A stretch of 64,000 nucleotides of DNA from Streptomyces yatensis (GTDB lineage: Bacteria; Actinomycetota; Actinomycetes; Streptomycetales; Streptomycetaceae): positions 8,060,001 to 8,124,000 of the forward strand of contig NZ_CP072941.1 of the NCBI RefSeq assembly GCF_018069625.1, in the 5' to 3' direction. The translations under genes were made by a program, and so were the position numbers. Each line of letters opens with the position of its first letter. Position 1 is the stretch's first letter. The notes beneath the pieces were generated by a model. That model did not search any database and was not told where the DNA came from. It worked only from the letters and a program-made list of their open reading frames with translations. Below, piece by piece: positions 23,808 through 33,106 of this stretch.

Positions 23808-25727
23808 TCACAGCGCGCAGACCGGCGCCTTTTCCTTGTCCTCGTGCTCGCTCTTGTTCTTCTTGTTCTTCGCCTTCGGGACCCCACAGGGACTGGCCGC
23901 GTCGCGCGCCGTCGGCACCGTTCCGCGCGCCGGGCGCTTCCGGCCGCGGCGCACCAGCCCCACCGACCAGATCGCCACCGGCGCCAGACACAGCGCGAGG
24001 GCGAGCGCCGCCCAGGTCCGCATCACCGCATGGGCGTGGCCCAGGAAGAACGAGGCGACCAGGGAGGAACCGAACACCGCGGCCCACAGCAGATGGATAC
24101 GGAACGTGGAGAGCCGGTCCGGGCTGGACGAGTCGCCCTTGGGCGTGACCACGAACCGGCTGGTGCGGCGCAGCGCCGCGTCGCACAGCGACTTGGCGTA
24201 GATCGGGGCCGACAGCGCCGAGAGCAGCATCCCGGCCAGCCCGCCGGAGCCCTCCGGCTCGTGCGGGGAGACGTTGTGCCGCCGGTTCCAGATGTACAGC
24301 CCGATCTGCAGCATCGCCGCGTCGCTGTAGAGCATCATCCACATCTCGGCGGGGATGTGGATCCCGGCCGCGCCCAGCACCAGGAACAGCGCACACGACA
24401 GCGCGGAGAGGATCCAGTTGAGCGCGGTCATCGGGTAGTACGCGATCATCAGCGAGTAGTTGAGCAGCTTGCCCGGCGACAGGGTGAACGGGCCCTTCCA
24501 GAACTGCTTGAGCACCGTCTCGTAGGTGCCGCGGCTCCACCGCATCTGCTGGGTGAAGAAGTCCGTCCAGGTGCTCGGCCCCTCGCCGACCGCGAGCACA
24601 TCGGGGGTGTAGACCGAGCGCCACTTCCTGCGCGTGGCCGGGTTGCGGTGGCGGTGCAGCTCGAAGCCGGTGGCCATGTCCTCGGTGATCGAGTCGTACA
24701 GCCCGCCGATCGAGCGCAGCGCGCTGATCCGCACCGCGTTGTTGGTGCCCACGAACATCGGGCCGCCATAGGCGTTTCCGGCCCGCTGGATGAGTGCGTG
24801 GAAAAGGAACTGCTGGCTTTCGGCGGCCTTGGTGACCGGGGTGTCGTAATTCCCGTAGACCTGCGGGCCGACCACAAAGGCGATATCCGGATCCCGGAAG
24901 TAACCCAGCATGCGCTCCAGGAAGTTGGGCAGCGGTACATGGTCGGTATCCACACACGCCATGAATTCATACGCGTCACCATGCGCGTCCAGCCAGGCGT
25001 TGTAATTCCCGTGCTTGGTCCTCGCCCGGAAAGCGCCCTTCGGCTGATTCCACTTCTCGATGCCCTTGCGGGAGAAATGCCGTACGCCAAGCCGTGCGCA
25101 CAGCGCCTTCACCTCCTCGTCGTCCCCCTCGTCCAGCAGCCATACGTCCAGCGGCCCGGTGTGCCGGATCCGCACCGCCCCCTCCAGCGTGGCCCGGACC
25201 ATCGCGATCGGCTCCTTGCCGGGCACGAAGCTGGTCAGGAACGCCACCCGGGTCCCCGGCTCGGCCACCACCGGCACCGGATCCCGCGCCACCAGCGTCG
25301 CATGGGCGTTGGAGACGACCGTGAACAGGCGAAAGCCCTCGATCAGCGCGATCGAGACCAGCATCGCGAGGTCCGCCGCCCGCTGCCACCACGGCGCGTA
25401 GGCGCGCCACAGCCAGTGATCGGGGTGCAGCAGCCACAGCAGCAGCAGCGCCGAGCACACCGGCGCCGCGCACAGCAGCAGCGCGGCCCGGATCCGGTGC
25501 GGCTCCTGCGCCAGCAGACTCCGGCAGCGCACCCGGTAGGGGCGGTCCATGGGGGCGTTGGTCAGCGGGCCCGCCAGTTCGCTGTACCGCTTGTACTCGT
25601 ACACCGAGGCGGAACGGCGGTGCGGGACGCGGGAATCCGACGCGGTACGCGCGGGCGGCGGCCCGGCGGATACGGTGTGTGCGGTGGCTTTCCGGGGGGA
25701 ATCTCTGACGGGGGTCGGTGCAGACAT
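23808..25727 (-). CDS. Processive GT2 glycosyltransferase (cellulose synthase-like)
   Basis: A 639-residue membrane glycosyltransferase. Two N-terminal helices (from IRAALLLCAAPVCSALLLLW) precede the GT2 domain: WLLDEGDDEEVKAL, ACVDTDHVPLPNFLE (DxD), ITEDMATGFELH (TED) and TQQMRWSRGTYE (QxxRW, the processivity motif). Several C-terminal helices and a Lys/Glu-rich tail (KNKKNKSEHEDKEK) follow. It lacks a PilZ domain. Family members polymerise beta-glycans from UDP-sugars and thread them through the membrane. GGGAG precedes the ATG at 25727. It converges with the GH6 gene and is divergent from a GT4 gene. Confidence 0.88.
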   Translation of the reverse strand: MSAPTPVRDSPRKATAHTVSAGPPPARTASDSRVPHRRSASVYEYKRYSELAGPLTNAPMDRPYRVRCRSLLAQEPHRIRAALLLCAAPVCSALLLLWLLHPDHWLWRAYAPWWQRAADLAMLVSIALIEGFRLFTVVSNAHATLVARDPVPVVAEPGTRVAFLTSFVPGKEPIAMVRATLEGAVRIRHTGPLDVWLLDEGDDEEVKALCARLGVRHFSRKGIEKWNQPKGAFRARTKHGNYNAWLDAHGDAYEFMACVDTDHVPLPNFLERMLGYFRDPDIAFVVGPQVYGNYDTPVTKAAESQQFLFHALIQRAGNAYGGPMFVGTNNAVRISALRSIGGLYDSITEDMATGFELHRHRNPATRRKWRSVYTPDVLAVGEGPSTWTDFFTQQMRWSRGTYETVLKQFWKGPFTLSPGKLLNYSLMIAYYPMTALNWILSALSCALFLVLGAAGIHIPAEMWMMLYSDAAMLQIGLYIWNRRHNVSPHEPEGSGGLAGMLLSALSAPIYAKSLCDAALRRTSRFVVTPKGDSSSPDRLSTFRIHLLWAAVFGSSLVASFFLGHAHAVMRTWAALALALCLAPVAIWSVGLVRRGRKRPARGTVPTARDAASPCGVPKAKNKKNKSEHEDKEKAPVCAL

Positions 25728-26004
25728 CTGGGCACTCCCGCGGGGCTGGCTCGAACCGAATGGCGCGCCGCGATGACCCATTCGGGCCATATTCTTCAGG
25801 TCATCGCGCGAGATGAGAAGGTAACAATCCCATGGGGGCTGGCGGTGCACTTCGGATATTCGGCGCGCCCTTGTTGAGGGCCCGTAGGACATCCACTCCG
25901 ACGGCCCAGCGGTGCGCGTCTTACGTGATTTACATCCCGCCGTCTGGCAGGGTCGGCACCGATCGAAGCCCATCGGAATACGGAGGATGGGGCGCAGTCG
26001 CCCG
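25728..26004. promoter_or_regulatory. Divergent promoter region, GT2 / GT4
   Basis: A 277-bp gap, AT-richer around 25785-25870 (for example GGCCATATTCTTCAGG and GGTAACAATCCC). It should hold both divergent promoters; I see no gene or clear operator. Confidence 0.35.
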
Positions 26005-27198
26005 ATGAGAGTCCTGCACATCATCTCCCGCCTCGGGGCCGGAGGAGCCGAACAGCAACTGAGGCTGCTGCTGCGCCATTTGCCGGTGCGCTGTGACGTC
26101 ATCGCCCTCTCGGGCCCCGGCGCCACCGCGCACGGCATCCGCGCGGACGGCATCCCGGTCGCCCATGTGCCCCTGGGCGCCGGGCGCGAGCGGCAGCTCA
26201 CCACGGTGCCCAGGCTGGTGCGGATCATCCGCTCCGGCGGCTACGACCTGGTGCACACCCATCTGTACCGGGCGTGTGTGCTCGGCCGGATCGCCGCCCG
26301 GCTGGCCGGGGTGCGGGCGGTCATCGCCACCGAACACAGCCTGGGCGAGCGGCGGATCGACGGCCGGCCGCTCACCGCCGCACTCCGCGCCCGCTATCTC
26401 GCCGCCGAGCGGCTGGGCTCGGCCACCGTCGCCGTCTCGGCCGCCGTCGCCGACCGGCTGCGCGACTGGGGCGTGCCCAACTCCCGGATCCATCTGGTGC
26501 CCAACGGGATCGACGCACGCCACTTCCGCTTCGAACCGGCCGCCCGGGCGGCCGCCCGGGCCCGTCTCGGCCTCCCCGACCGGGCCTTCGTGGTCGGCGG
26601 GGTCGGCCGCCTGGTGGCGGACAAGCGGTTCGACGCGGCGGTGCGGGCCGTCGCCGAGGTGCCGGACACTCGGCTGCTGCTGGTCGGCGAGGGCCCCGAG
26701 CGCCCCGCCCTGGAGGACCTGGCCGCCCGGCTCGGCGTGGCCGACCGGGTGCGGCTGCTGGGCGAGCGCGACGGCGCGGTGGCCCCGCCGGACGACCGGC
26801 CCGCGGGGCTGCCCGGACTGCTGGCCGCCATGGACGTGCTGGTCTCGCCCTCCACCGAGGAGGCGTTCGGCCTCGCCGCGCTGGAGGGGCTGGCGGCCGG
26901 GCTGCCGGTGCTGCACACGGTCTGCCCCGCCCTCGACGAGCTCCCCGCCGGTGCCGTCCCCGGCGCCCGCCGGATCGCCCCCGGCCCGGCCGCCCTCGCC
27001 GACGCCCTGCGCCGGCAGGCCGCCGCGGGCCCGCTGCGCTTCCCGGTCCCGGACGCCATCGACCGCTACGACATCGCCCGCGGCGCCCGCCGCCTGATGG
27101 ACCTCTACGACCGCGCCACCACCTGCGGGCCGGACGGCTGTCTGCGGGTGTCGCCCATCAGCCGCCGCATGCCGCGGCGCGGCGCGCCCGCGGGCTGA
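26005..27198 (+). CDS. GT4 family glycosyltransferase
   Basis: A 397-residue GT-B enzyme. MRVLHIISRLGAGGAEQQLR is the typical N-terminal acceptor-domain start, LVHTHLYRACVLGRIAARLA follows, VPNGIDARHFRF links to the donor domain, and STEEAFGLAALEGLAAGLPV is the EX7E nucleotide-sugar motif. The ATG at 26005 gives the standard start; an ATG at 25987 sits directly on a GGAGG. Donor and acceptor are unknown. Its divergent position to the cellulose-synthase-like gene suggests a surface-glycan role, though this is weak evidence. Confidence 0.88.
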   Translation: MRVLHIISRLGAGGAEQQLRLLLRHLPVRCDVIALSGPGATAHGIRADGIPVAHVPLGAGRERQLTTVPRLVRIIRSGGYDLVHTHLYRACVLGRIAARLAGVRAVIATEHSLGERRIDGRPLTAALRARYLAAERLGSATVAVSAAVADRLRDWGVPNSRIHLVPNGIDARHFRFEPAARAAARARLGLPDRAFVVGGVGRLVADKRFDAAVRAVAEVPDTRLLLVGEGPERPALEDLAARLGVADRVRLLGERDGAVAPPDDRPAGLPGLLAAMDVLVSPSTEEAFGLAALEGLAAGLPVLHTVCPALDELPAGAVPGARRIAPGPAALADALRRQAAAGPLRFPVPDAIDRYDIARGARRLMDLYDRATTCGPDGCLRVSPISRRMPRRGAPAG

Positions 27199-27214
27199 GA
27201 GGGATCGCGCGCCG

Positions 27215-28165
27215 TCAACCGCGTCGCGCGGCCTCGCCGCGGTCGTCATCGGGCCCCGGGGCCAGGTCGCGGAGCAGCTCCAGCACATGCCGCAGCCCGG
27301 GCCGGTTGCCGGTGCCCGCACGGCTGACGGTGAAGACGGTCCGGGAGACGGGATGGACCAGTGGGTGCAGGCTGACGGGCCCGAGGGTGTCCGGCAGTGC
27401 CATCCGGGGCACCAGGGCGGCCCCGGCCCCCGCCGCGACCAGGGCCGTCAGTACGGCGAAGTCACTGCTGCGCGCCCGGATGTCCGGGACGAACCCGGCG
27501 GCCCCGCACGCGCGCTGGATCATCTCGTAACAGGAGGTCTCCGGGCCGGGCGTCAGCCACGGCAGATGCGACAGCCGGGACAGATCCGCGGGCTGCCCGG
27601 CCGCCAGGCCCACCGCGTCGGCCTGGCGGGGCTCCAGGGCGAGCAGCACCGGCTCCTCCATCAGGACGGCCTGTTCGCAGGTGGCGGGGAAGTTGCGCGG
27701 CAGCACGGTGTAGCTGTGCACCAGGGCCAGGTCCGTCGAGCGCTTGCGCAGCTCGTCCAGGGCCTGGTCGGGCTCCTGGACGGAGAGCCGCAGCGACAGA
27801 TCGGGGGCCGCGCCGGACCCGGCGAGGCGCTGCCAGAGGGGCGCGATGAGGGCACGGGCGGCGGAGGCGAAGGCGGTGATCCGCACGATGCCCTGACGGC
27901 CGCTCTGCAGGGCGGCCAGCCCGGACTCGGCCGCCGCGAGCTCCGCCAGGATGATCTCGGCGTGGGCCACCAGCAGCTCCCCGGCCGCGGTCAGCCGCAG
28001 CGTGCGCCCCTGCTTCTCCACCACGGGCGTGCCCGCCTCCTTCCGCAGGGCGGCGAGGTGCTGGGAGACGGCCGGTGGGGTCAGGTGCAGGGCCTCCGCG
28101 GTGGCCGCGATGGTCCCGTAGGCGGCGAGGTGCTGGAGGATCCGCAGCCGGCGTACGTCAAGCAC
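27215..28165 (-). CDS. LysR family transcriptional regulator
   Basis: A 316-residue LysR protein. LDVRRLRILQHLAAYGTIAA and TAEALHLTPPAVSQHLAALR form the winged helix at residues 2-42, followed by the LysR substrate-binding domain ending RHVLELLRDLAPG. The GTG start at 28165 has AAGGAG 7 nt upstream. It lies 65 bp downstream of an EamA transporter gene on the same strand and may be cotranscribed with it. The CAAAAGC/GCTTTTG repeat upstream of the transporter is a possible binding site. Confidence 0.9.
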   Translation of the reverse strand: MLDVRRLRILQHLAAYGTIAATAEALHLTPPAVSQHLAALRKEAGTPVVEKQGRTLRLTAAGELLVAHAEIILAELAAAESGLAALQSGRQGIVRITAFASAARALIAPLWQRLAGSGAAPDLSLRLSVQEPDQALDELRKRSTDLALVHSYTVLPRNFPATCEQAVLMEEPVLLALEPRQADAVGLAAGQPADLSRLSHLPWLTPGPETSCYEMIQRACGAAGFVPDIRARSSDFAVLTALVAAGAGAALVPRMALPDTLGPVSLHPLVHPVSRTVFTVSRAGTGNRPGLRHVLELLRDLAPGPDDDRGEAARRG

Positions 28166-28230
28166 GGAGGGCTCCTTGCTCGGATATCGGAGTGGGGACG
28201 GGGCAACGCCCGGGATGCCCGGGCGCACCG

Positions 28231-29178
28231 TCACCGTGTCAGGGTCCGCCGGCCGGCCCGCTCGGCGGTGCCTCCGGACGCGGCCGCGTCCACGCTGCCG
28301 GAGGAGCGCCGGTCCGCCGTACGCCGGTTGATCAGGATCACCCCCGCCACGCTGACCGCCCCGCCGGTCAGCTCGATGGGGTGGGGCACCTCGCCCAGCC
28401 AGACGAACGAGACCGCCAGCGCCACCGGCGGCACCAGGTACAGCGCCGCCGTGGACGCCGCGAGCGGCAGCCGGGCCACGGCGTAGGCCCAGATGACGAA
28501 GCCGAGCGCGGACGGCAGCAGGCCCAGATAGAGCGCGGAGGCCAGCGCGCCGGCCGGTGCGTGAGCGGCCGCGTCCCAGCTGGCGGGGATCAGCGGCAAC
28601 GCGAAGACGGTGCCCGTGACCATCGCGTAGGTGGCGACCTCCAGACCGGTGTAGCGGCGCAGCAGCGGCTTGGACGAGAAGTGGTACACCCCCTGGACCA
28701 CGGCGGCCGCCAGCACCACGAGGGCGGAGACGGTGAACCCGCTGGTGCCCTCGGCCAGGCTGACGATGGCCGCGCCCGCCAGCGCGATGACGCTGCCGAC
28801 GACGATCTGGCGGGTCATCCGCTCCCCGAGGAACACGGTGCCCAGCAGCACACTGAACACGGGGGCGACCGAGATCAGCAGACTCGCGGTCCCCGCCGCC
28901 ACATGCACCTCGCCCCAGTTCAGCAGCACCTGATAGGCGGTCATGCCGGTGGCCCCGCACAGGGCGATCATCGGCAGATCGCGCCGCCGCGGCAGACGTA
29001 CCTTCGTGAACGGCGCCACCAGCAGCAGCGCGAGCGCCGCGACCCCGAGCCGCAGAAACGACAGCCCGGCCACCCCCAGCCCGTCGATACCGACCCGGAT
29101 GGCGGGAAAGGCCGAGGCCCACAGCACGACGGTGCCGGCCAGGGCGAGAAAACGGGGAGAGGCGATGCGCGGGAACAT
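28231..29178 (-). CDS. EamA/RhaT family (DMT superfamily) exporter
   Basis: A 315-residue inner-membrane protein with ten predicted helices in two EamA repeats. The first begins FLALAGTVVLWASAFPAIRV; the second runs from VSALVVLAAAVVQGVYHFSS to TGGAVSVAGVILINRRTA. DMT-superfamily members export amino acids or small metabolites by proton exchange; substrates are rarely predictable. It is the first gene of a transporter-LysR pair, with an AT-rich promoter and inverted repeat 20-46 bp upstream. Confidence 0.9.
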   Translation of the reverse strand: MFPRIASPRFLALAGTVVLWASAFPAIRVGIDGLGVAGLSFLRLGVAALALLLVAPFTKVRLPRRRDLPMIALCGATGMTAYQVLLNWGEVHVAAGTASLLISVAPVFSVLLGTVFLGERMTRQIVVGSVIALAGAAIVSLAEGTSGFTVSALVVLAAAVVQGVYHFSSKPLLRRYTGLEVATYAMVTGTVFALPLIPASWDAAAHAPAGALASALYLGLLPSALGFVIWAYAVARLPLAASTAALYLVPPVALAVSFVWLGEVPHPIELTGGAVSVAGVILINRRTADRRSSGSVDAAASGGTAERAGRRTLTR

Positions 29179-29197
29179 GCCTTCAGCGTCCCCGCCG

Positions 29198-29224
29198 CAA
29201 AAGCAAAAATCGAGTGAGCTTTTG
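29198..29224. promoter_or_regulatory. Inverted repeat CAAAAGC-N13-GCTTTTG upstream of the exporter
   Basis: Perfect 7-bp arms (29198-29204 and 29218-29224) in an unusually A/T-rich stretch just upstream of the exporter start at 29178. The length fits a LysR-type (T-N11-A-like) recognition site for the adjacent LysR regulator. Confidence 0.5.
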
Positions 29225-29236
29225 TTGCCGAAAGCG

Positions 29237-29300
29237 TTAGCCGCGCTTACTGGCCGCCTCGCGGTACGCCCGCGGGCTGAGGCCGCGCTCGCGCCCGCCG
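29237..29300 (-). pseudogene. Possible C-terminal scrap of an AraC-family regulator
   Basis: Read on the minus strand and ending with the TAA at 29237, the frame gives RERGLSPRAYREAASKRG, which resembles the last turn of an AraC-type DNA-binding domain (GxSPxxYR). Upstream the similarity is lost and there is no start. It lies between the SpoIIE phosphatase stop and the exporter promoter. I consider a decayed AraC gene plausible but not proved. Confidence 0.35.
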
Positions 29301-29383
29301 ACTACGTCCGCGAGACCGCCGGGAGCGGCGCCTGGGCCGGCTGACGCGCGACGGACAGCGCCGCCGCCCGCCGGGGGCGGGGG

Positions 29384-31936
29384 TCAGGGGAGTGGCTGTG
29401 CGGTCCAGATGCACTTGCCGGTGGACGTGTAGCGGGTGCCCCAGCGCTGGGAGAGGGCCGAGACCAGCTGGAGCCCGCGCCCGCCCTCGTCGGTCTCCGA
29501 GGCATGGCGGATCCGGGGGGTGGTCAAAGAGCCGTCGGTCACCTCGCAGATCAGCTCCTCGCTGTGCAGCAGCCGCAGCCCGAACGGGCCCCTGCCGTGC
29601 CGGATCGCGTTCGCGACCAACTCGCTGACCAGCAGCTCCGCGATGGGGGTGAGCGGAGCCAGCTCCCAGCGGGTCAGCTGGTCCCGGACGTGATCGCGCG
29701 CCTCGCCCGCGGCGGTCGGCCCCTCGGACAGCGGCCATGCGGCCACATGGTCGGAGGCGAGCGCATGGGTGCGGGCGACGAGCAGCGCCGCGTCATCGGC
29801 GGTGAGCTGCTTCTCCGGCAGCAGCTCGGCCAGCACCTCGTCGCACAGCCGCTCCAGCGACGCGTGCTCGCCCCGGTCCCCGTCGCGCAGGGCGTCCCCC
29901 GGGCCGGGAGTCCGGGCCGCACTGGACAGCGCGCTTGCCAGATGCCGCATCCCGCGGTCGATGTCCCGGGCGACGGATTCCACCAGACCGTCGGTGTACA
30001 GCACCAGCAGACTGCCCTCCTCCAGCGTCACCTCGGTGGTCTCGAACGGCGGCCGGGCCGCGCCCAGCGGTGGATCGGGGGCGCCGCCGGCGAAGCGGAC
30101 CGGCTGACCGGGGCGTACGACGGCCGGCGGTGGATGCCCGGCGCTGGCGAAGACGCAGGTGGCGTTGGCCGGGTCGTACACGGCGTACAGACAGGTCGCG
30201 TAGAGGTTGTCCCCCAGGTCGCTCACCAGGTCGTTGAGGCGGGTGAGCAGCTCGGCGGGCGGAAACTCCAGCTCGGCCAGGGTGTTCACGGCGGTGCGCA
30301 GCCGGCCCATGGTGGCCGCCTCGGACAGCCCGTGACCCATCACATCGCCGATGACCAGGGCCACCCGGGCGCCGGACAGCGGGATCACGTCGTACCAGTC
30401 ACCGCCCACGTCGATGCCCTCGCTGGCGGGCAGATAGCGGGCGGCGGTGGTGACCGAGGGCAGCGACGGCAGAGCGCGGGGCAGCAGCCCGCGCTGGAGC
30501 TCCTTGGCCCGGGTGTGCTCCATGTCGTACAGCCGGGCGCGCTCGATGGCCTGCCCCATCAGTCCGCTGAGCGCGGTGAGCAGGGCCCGCTCCTCCGCGT
30601 CGAGCCGGCGCGGCTCGGCGAAGGCGATCACGGCGCAGCCGATGTTCCGGCCGGAGACGATCAGCGGCAGAAAGGCCCATGCCTGCTTCTGCGCCGCGGC
30701 GGGCCGCCCACTCATGCGGGGATAGCGCGCGGTGTACGCCTCGACCGACTCGACGAAGGCCGGTGCCCCGGTCCGGTACACCTCCGAGACCGGCGACACA
30801 TCATGGATCGAGGCCCCGTCGATCGACTCCAGGAAGGGCTGCGGATAGCCGACCGCCCCGGCGATCCGGATCACGCTGCCCTCGATGAGCTGCACCACCA
30901 TCCCCGAGGCGCCGAACGGCGGCAGCACCCGGTCGGCGATGGCGTTCACCACGTCGCGCATGGTCAGGGCCTGCGCGAGGGCGTCGGTCAGCTCGCCGAT
31001 CCGCGCATTGCGCTCGGCCGCCGCGCGCTCGGCCGCGGCCCGCTCCGCCTCGCGCGCCCGGGTCCCGGTGATATCGGCGGCGTAGACCGTGAGACCGTTC
31101 GGCACCGGGACCAGCCGCATGTAGTACCAGCGCTGATCGGTCGGCCAGCGCACCTCGAACCCGACCGGGGTGCCGCTCTCGGCGGCCCGCCGGTAGCGGC
31201 TCCGCAGGCCCGGCTCCGCCTCGTCGACGCGCAGCCGTGTGAAGGCGTCCCACAGGGTCCGGCCGAGCGTCGTCCGAGCGGCGCCGAGCAGCCGCTCCGC
31301 CTCGCCGTTGACGAAGGTGACGCGCCAGCCGCTGTCGACCGCGAAGAACGCGTCGCTCATATGCCAAAGCGCCCGGCTCACCTGGTCGTTCGCCATCAAT
31401 GTGCCGATGGCGTCCCGGTCCCGGTCCCGGTCCTGGTCCCGGTCCTGGTCGGGAGGGTCCTCCGGCAGCCGCGGGGCGGCCCACGCGGCCAGCGCCTCGA
31501 CGGCCGCCTGCCGCTCCGGTGCGGGCCGCTCGGCCGGGGCCGTCAGCACCGACAGCGCGCCGATGACCTTCTCCGGAGTGATCAGCGGAACCGCCAGCAG
31601 TCCGCTTCCGGCGGGCAGCGCCGGGCCCGTGCCGCCCCCGGCGCCGAGGGCCGGCGCCCACACCGGCGCGCCCCGGGCCACCGCGCGGGCCGGGGCGCCG
31701 GCGCCGGCCGCATCGAGCTCCACCCAGTCCCGGGCGACCGTACGGATCAGCCCGTGCACCGCCGTGAGCAGCAGCGGCCGGGTGCCGGGGCCGCGCAGAT
31801 GCGCCATGCCGCCGAGACCGCCGGTCTCCGTCACGGCGTGGTCGAGCACGTATCCGAGCAGATCGGGGCCGCTCAGCCCGTCACCCGCCTCGGTGATCAT
31901 GCGTATCCGTGCGGCGATGGCCTCGTCCATGCCCAT
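29384..31936 (-). CDS. PAS/GAF SpoIIE-type protein phosphatase with HATPase domain
   Basis: An 850-residue cytosolic signalling protein. Order: N-terminal GAF-like domain (about 20-155), an Asp/Arg repeat linker (DQDRDQDRDRDRD, about 168-180), PAS (about 190-305), GAF (about 330-470), PP2C/SpoIIE phosphatase (GGDWYDVIPL, LVIGDVMGHGLSEAATMGRL, LVLYTDGLVES; about 485-710), and a C-terminal HATPase_c anti-sigma-kinase-like domain (LVANAIRHGRGPFGLRL, about 745-848). Such proteins dephosphorylate anti-anti-sigma factors and may phosphorylate them via the ATPase domain, in response to ligands of the GAF/PAS modules. No sigma factor is adjacent. It follows the channel-like gene by 42 bp. Confidence 0.92.
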   Translation of the reverse strand: MGMDEAIAARIRMITEAGDGLSGPDLLGYVLDHAVTETGGLGGMAHLRGPGTRPLLLTAVHGLIRTVARDWVELDAAGAGAPARAVARGAPVWAPALGAGGGTGPALPAGSGLLAVPLITPEKVIGALSVLTAPAERPAPERQAAVEALAAWAAPRLPEDPPDQDRDQDRDRDRDAIGTLMANDQVSRALWHMSDAFFAVDSGWRVTFVNGEAERLLGAARTTLGRTLWDAFTRLRVDEAEPGLRSRYRRAAESGTPVGFEVRWPTDQRWYYMRLVPVPNGLTVYAADITGTRAREAERAAAERAAAERNARIGELTDALAQALTMRDVVNAIADRVLPPFGASGMVVQLIEGSVIRIAGAVGYPQPFLESIDGASIHDVSPVSEVYRTGAPAFVESVEAYTARYPRMSGRPAAAQKQAWAFLPLIVSGRNIGCAVIAFAEPRRLDAEERALLTALSGLMGQAIERARLYDMEHTRAKELQRGLLPRALPSLPSVTTAARYLPASEGIDVGGDWYDVIPLSGARVALVIGDVMGHGLSEAATMGRLRTAVNTLAELEFPPAELLTRLNDLVSDLGDNLYATCLYAVYDPANATCVFASAGHPPPAVVRPGQPVRFAGGAPDPPLGAARPPFETTEVTLEEGSLLVLYTDGLVESVARDIDRGMRHLASALSSAARTPGPGDALRDGDRGEHASLERLCDEVLAELLPEKQLTADDAALLVARTHALASDHVAAWPLSEGPTAAGEARDHVRDQLTRWELAPLTPIAELLVSELVANAIRHGRGPFGLRLLHSEELICEVTDGSLTTPRIRHASETDEGGRGLQLVSALSQRWGTRYTSTGKCIWTAQPLP

Positions 31937-31978
31937 GGAGAAAATTTACTCCCTTGGGGGTGTGTGTACGGGAATGTG

Positions 31979-33064
31979 CTACCCCGCCGGGCGGCGGTCT
32001 ACCGGGGTCAGCGGGGACCAGACGGACAAGGTGGTGCGGCGCGGGCCCGACCAGGGGGCCGGGACCGCGTCGATGTCCTGGGCCAGGCGGTAGGCGAGCG
32101 TCTCGTAGTTCACGCGCCAGCCGCGGAAGTGCGGCCAGGCCTCCTCCGCGGTGCGCTCCATCGGATAGCCGTAGGTGCGCATCCGTTCCACCCCGCGCAG
32201 GAAGTCCTCGTAGCCGAGCCGCACCGGATCCTCCGGGCGCGGGTCGGCGTCGTACGGGATACCGCGGATATCGGCGATGTCGCGCAGGCAGACGAAGCCC
32301 GCCCGCAGCGCCAGCCGGGTCCTGGCCTGGGGCTGGGAGGGGTTGAAGGCCAGCCGCAGCGCGGCCGCGTCCAGGACCGCCAGCAGGGCGATCAGCCAGT
32401 TGCGGTCGGCCTTGGGGGAGCGGAAGTGGATCAGGACCGGATAGGTGGTGTGGGTCTCGCTCACCACGGCGCACCACCGCTCCCAGCCGCGGAAGAGGTC
32501 GCCGATGTCGTCCAGCAGGTCGACCTGGGCGTAGCGGGCGAGGATCTGCGGGCCCCAGGGCGGGGCGCCGGCCCGGGTCTGCAGCAGGGTGACCTCGGTC
32601 TCGCGGCGCTGGTAGGCGTTGTAGAGGGTGGGCAGATAGCCGATCTGCAGACCGACCACGATGGGGCCGGTGGCCGCCGCGCAGAAGTCGATGGCGGTCA
32701 GGCCGGCCCGGCGGCTGCTGGCGAAGCCGAGGGTGAAGAGCGAGGACCCGGCCTCGTACAGCGCGTCGTGGACGCCCAGCCCGCTCACCGCGGCCTCCAG
32801 CAGCCCGTAGCCGACCATGAACGAGACCAGCCAGCCCAGCAGTGTGATCACGATGGACACCGGCGCCACCGGGGCCAGCACCCGGTCCTTCGCCTCGACG
32901 CCCGGCAACCGGTCGGCCATGAACCGGAACGGCCGGCTCACCGAGCGCTGTACGAAGCCGGTGAAGCCGGCGGGGGTGGGCCGGGGAATGACCAGGGTGC
33001 GCAGCACCGAGGCGAAGATGCCCAGCACGATGACGGCGCCGATGATGCCCAGCAGTACTCGCAC
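31979..33064 (-). CDS. Membrane protein with potassium-channel-like pore segment
   Basis: A 361-residue protein. One N-terminal helix (VLLGIIGAVIVLGIFASVLR) is followed by a second (PVSIVITLLGWLVSFMVGYG), a segment ALYEAGSSLFTLGFASSRRA resembling a pore loop, and a third helix (FCAAATGPIVVGLQIGYLPT). About 200 soluble residues follow. The loop resembles two-TM ion-channel filters (S-x-F-T-L-G-F) but lacks TVGYG, so channel function is a guess. It lies 42 bp after the NmrA gene at the end of the molybdenum-hydroxylase operon. Many Streptomyces encode a homologue as a hypothetical membrane protein. Confidence 0.75.
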   Translation of the reverse strand: MRVLLGIIGAVIVLGIFASVLRTLVIPRPTPAGFTGFVQRSVSRPFRFMADRLPGVEAKDRVLAPVAPVSIVITLLGWLVSFMVGYGLLEAAVSGLGVHDALYEAGSSLFTLGFASSRRAGLTAIDFCAAATGPIVVGLQIGYLPTLYNAYQRRETEVTLLQTRAGAPPWGPQILARYAQVDLLDDIGDLFRGWERWCAVVSETHTTYPVLIHFRSPKADRNWLIALLAVLDAAALRLAFNPSQPQARTRLALRAGFVCLRDIADIRGIPYDADPRPEDPVRLGYEDFLRGVERMRTYGYPMERTAEEAWPHFRGWRVNYETLAYRLAQDIDAVPAPWSGPRRTTLSVWSPLTPVDRRPAG

Positions 33065-33106
33065 CGCGATTCCGTTCCTGCGTGCGTGCCCTCTCGTCCC
33101 ACCCGC

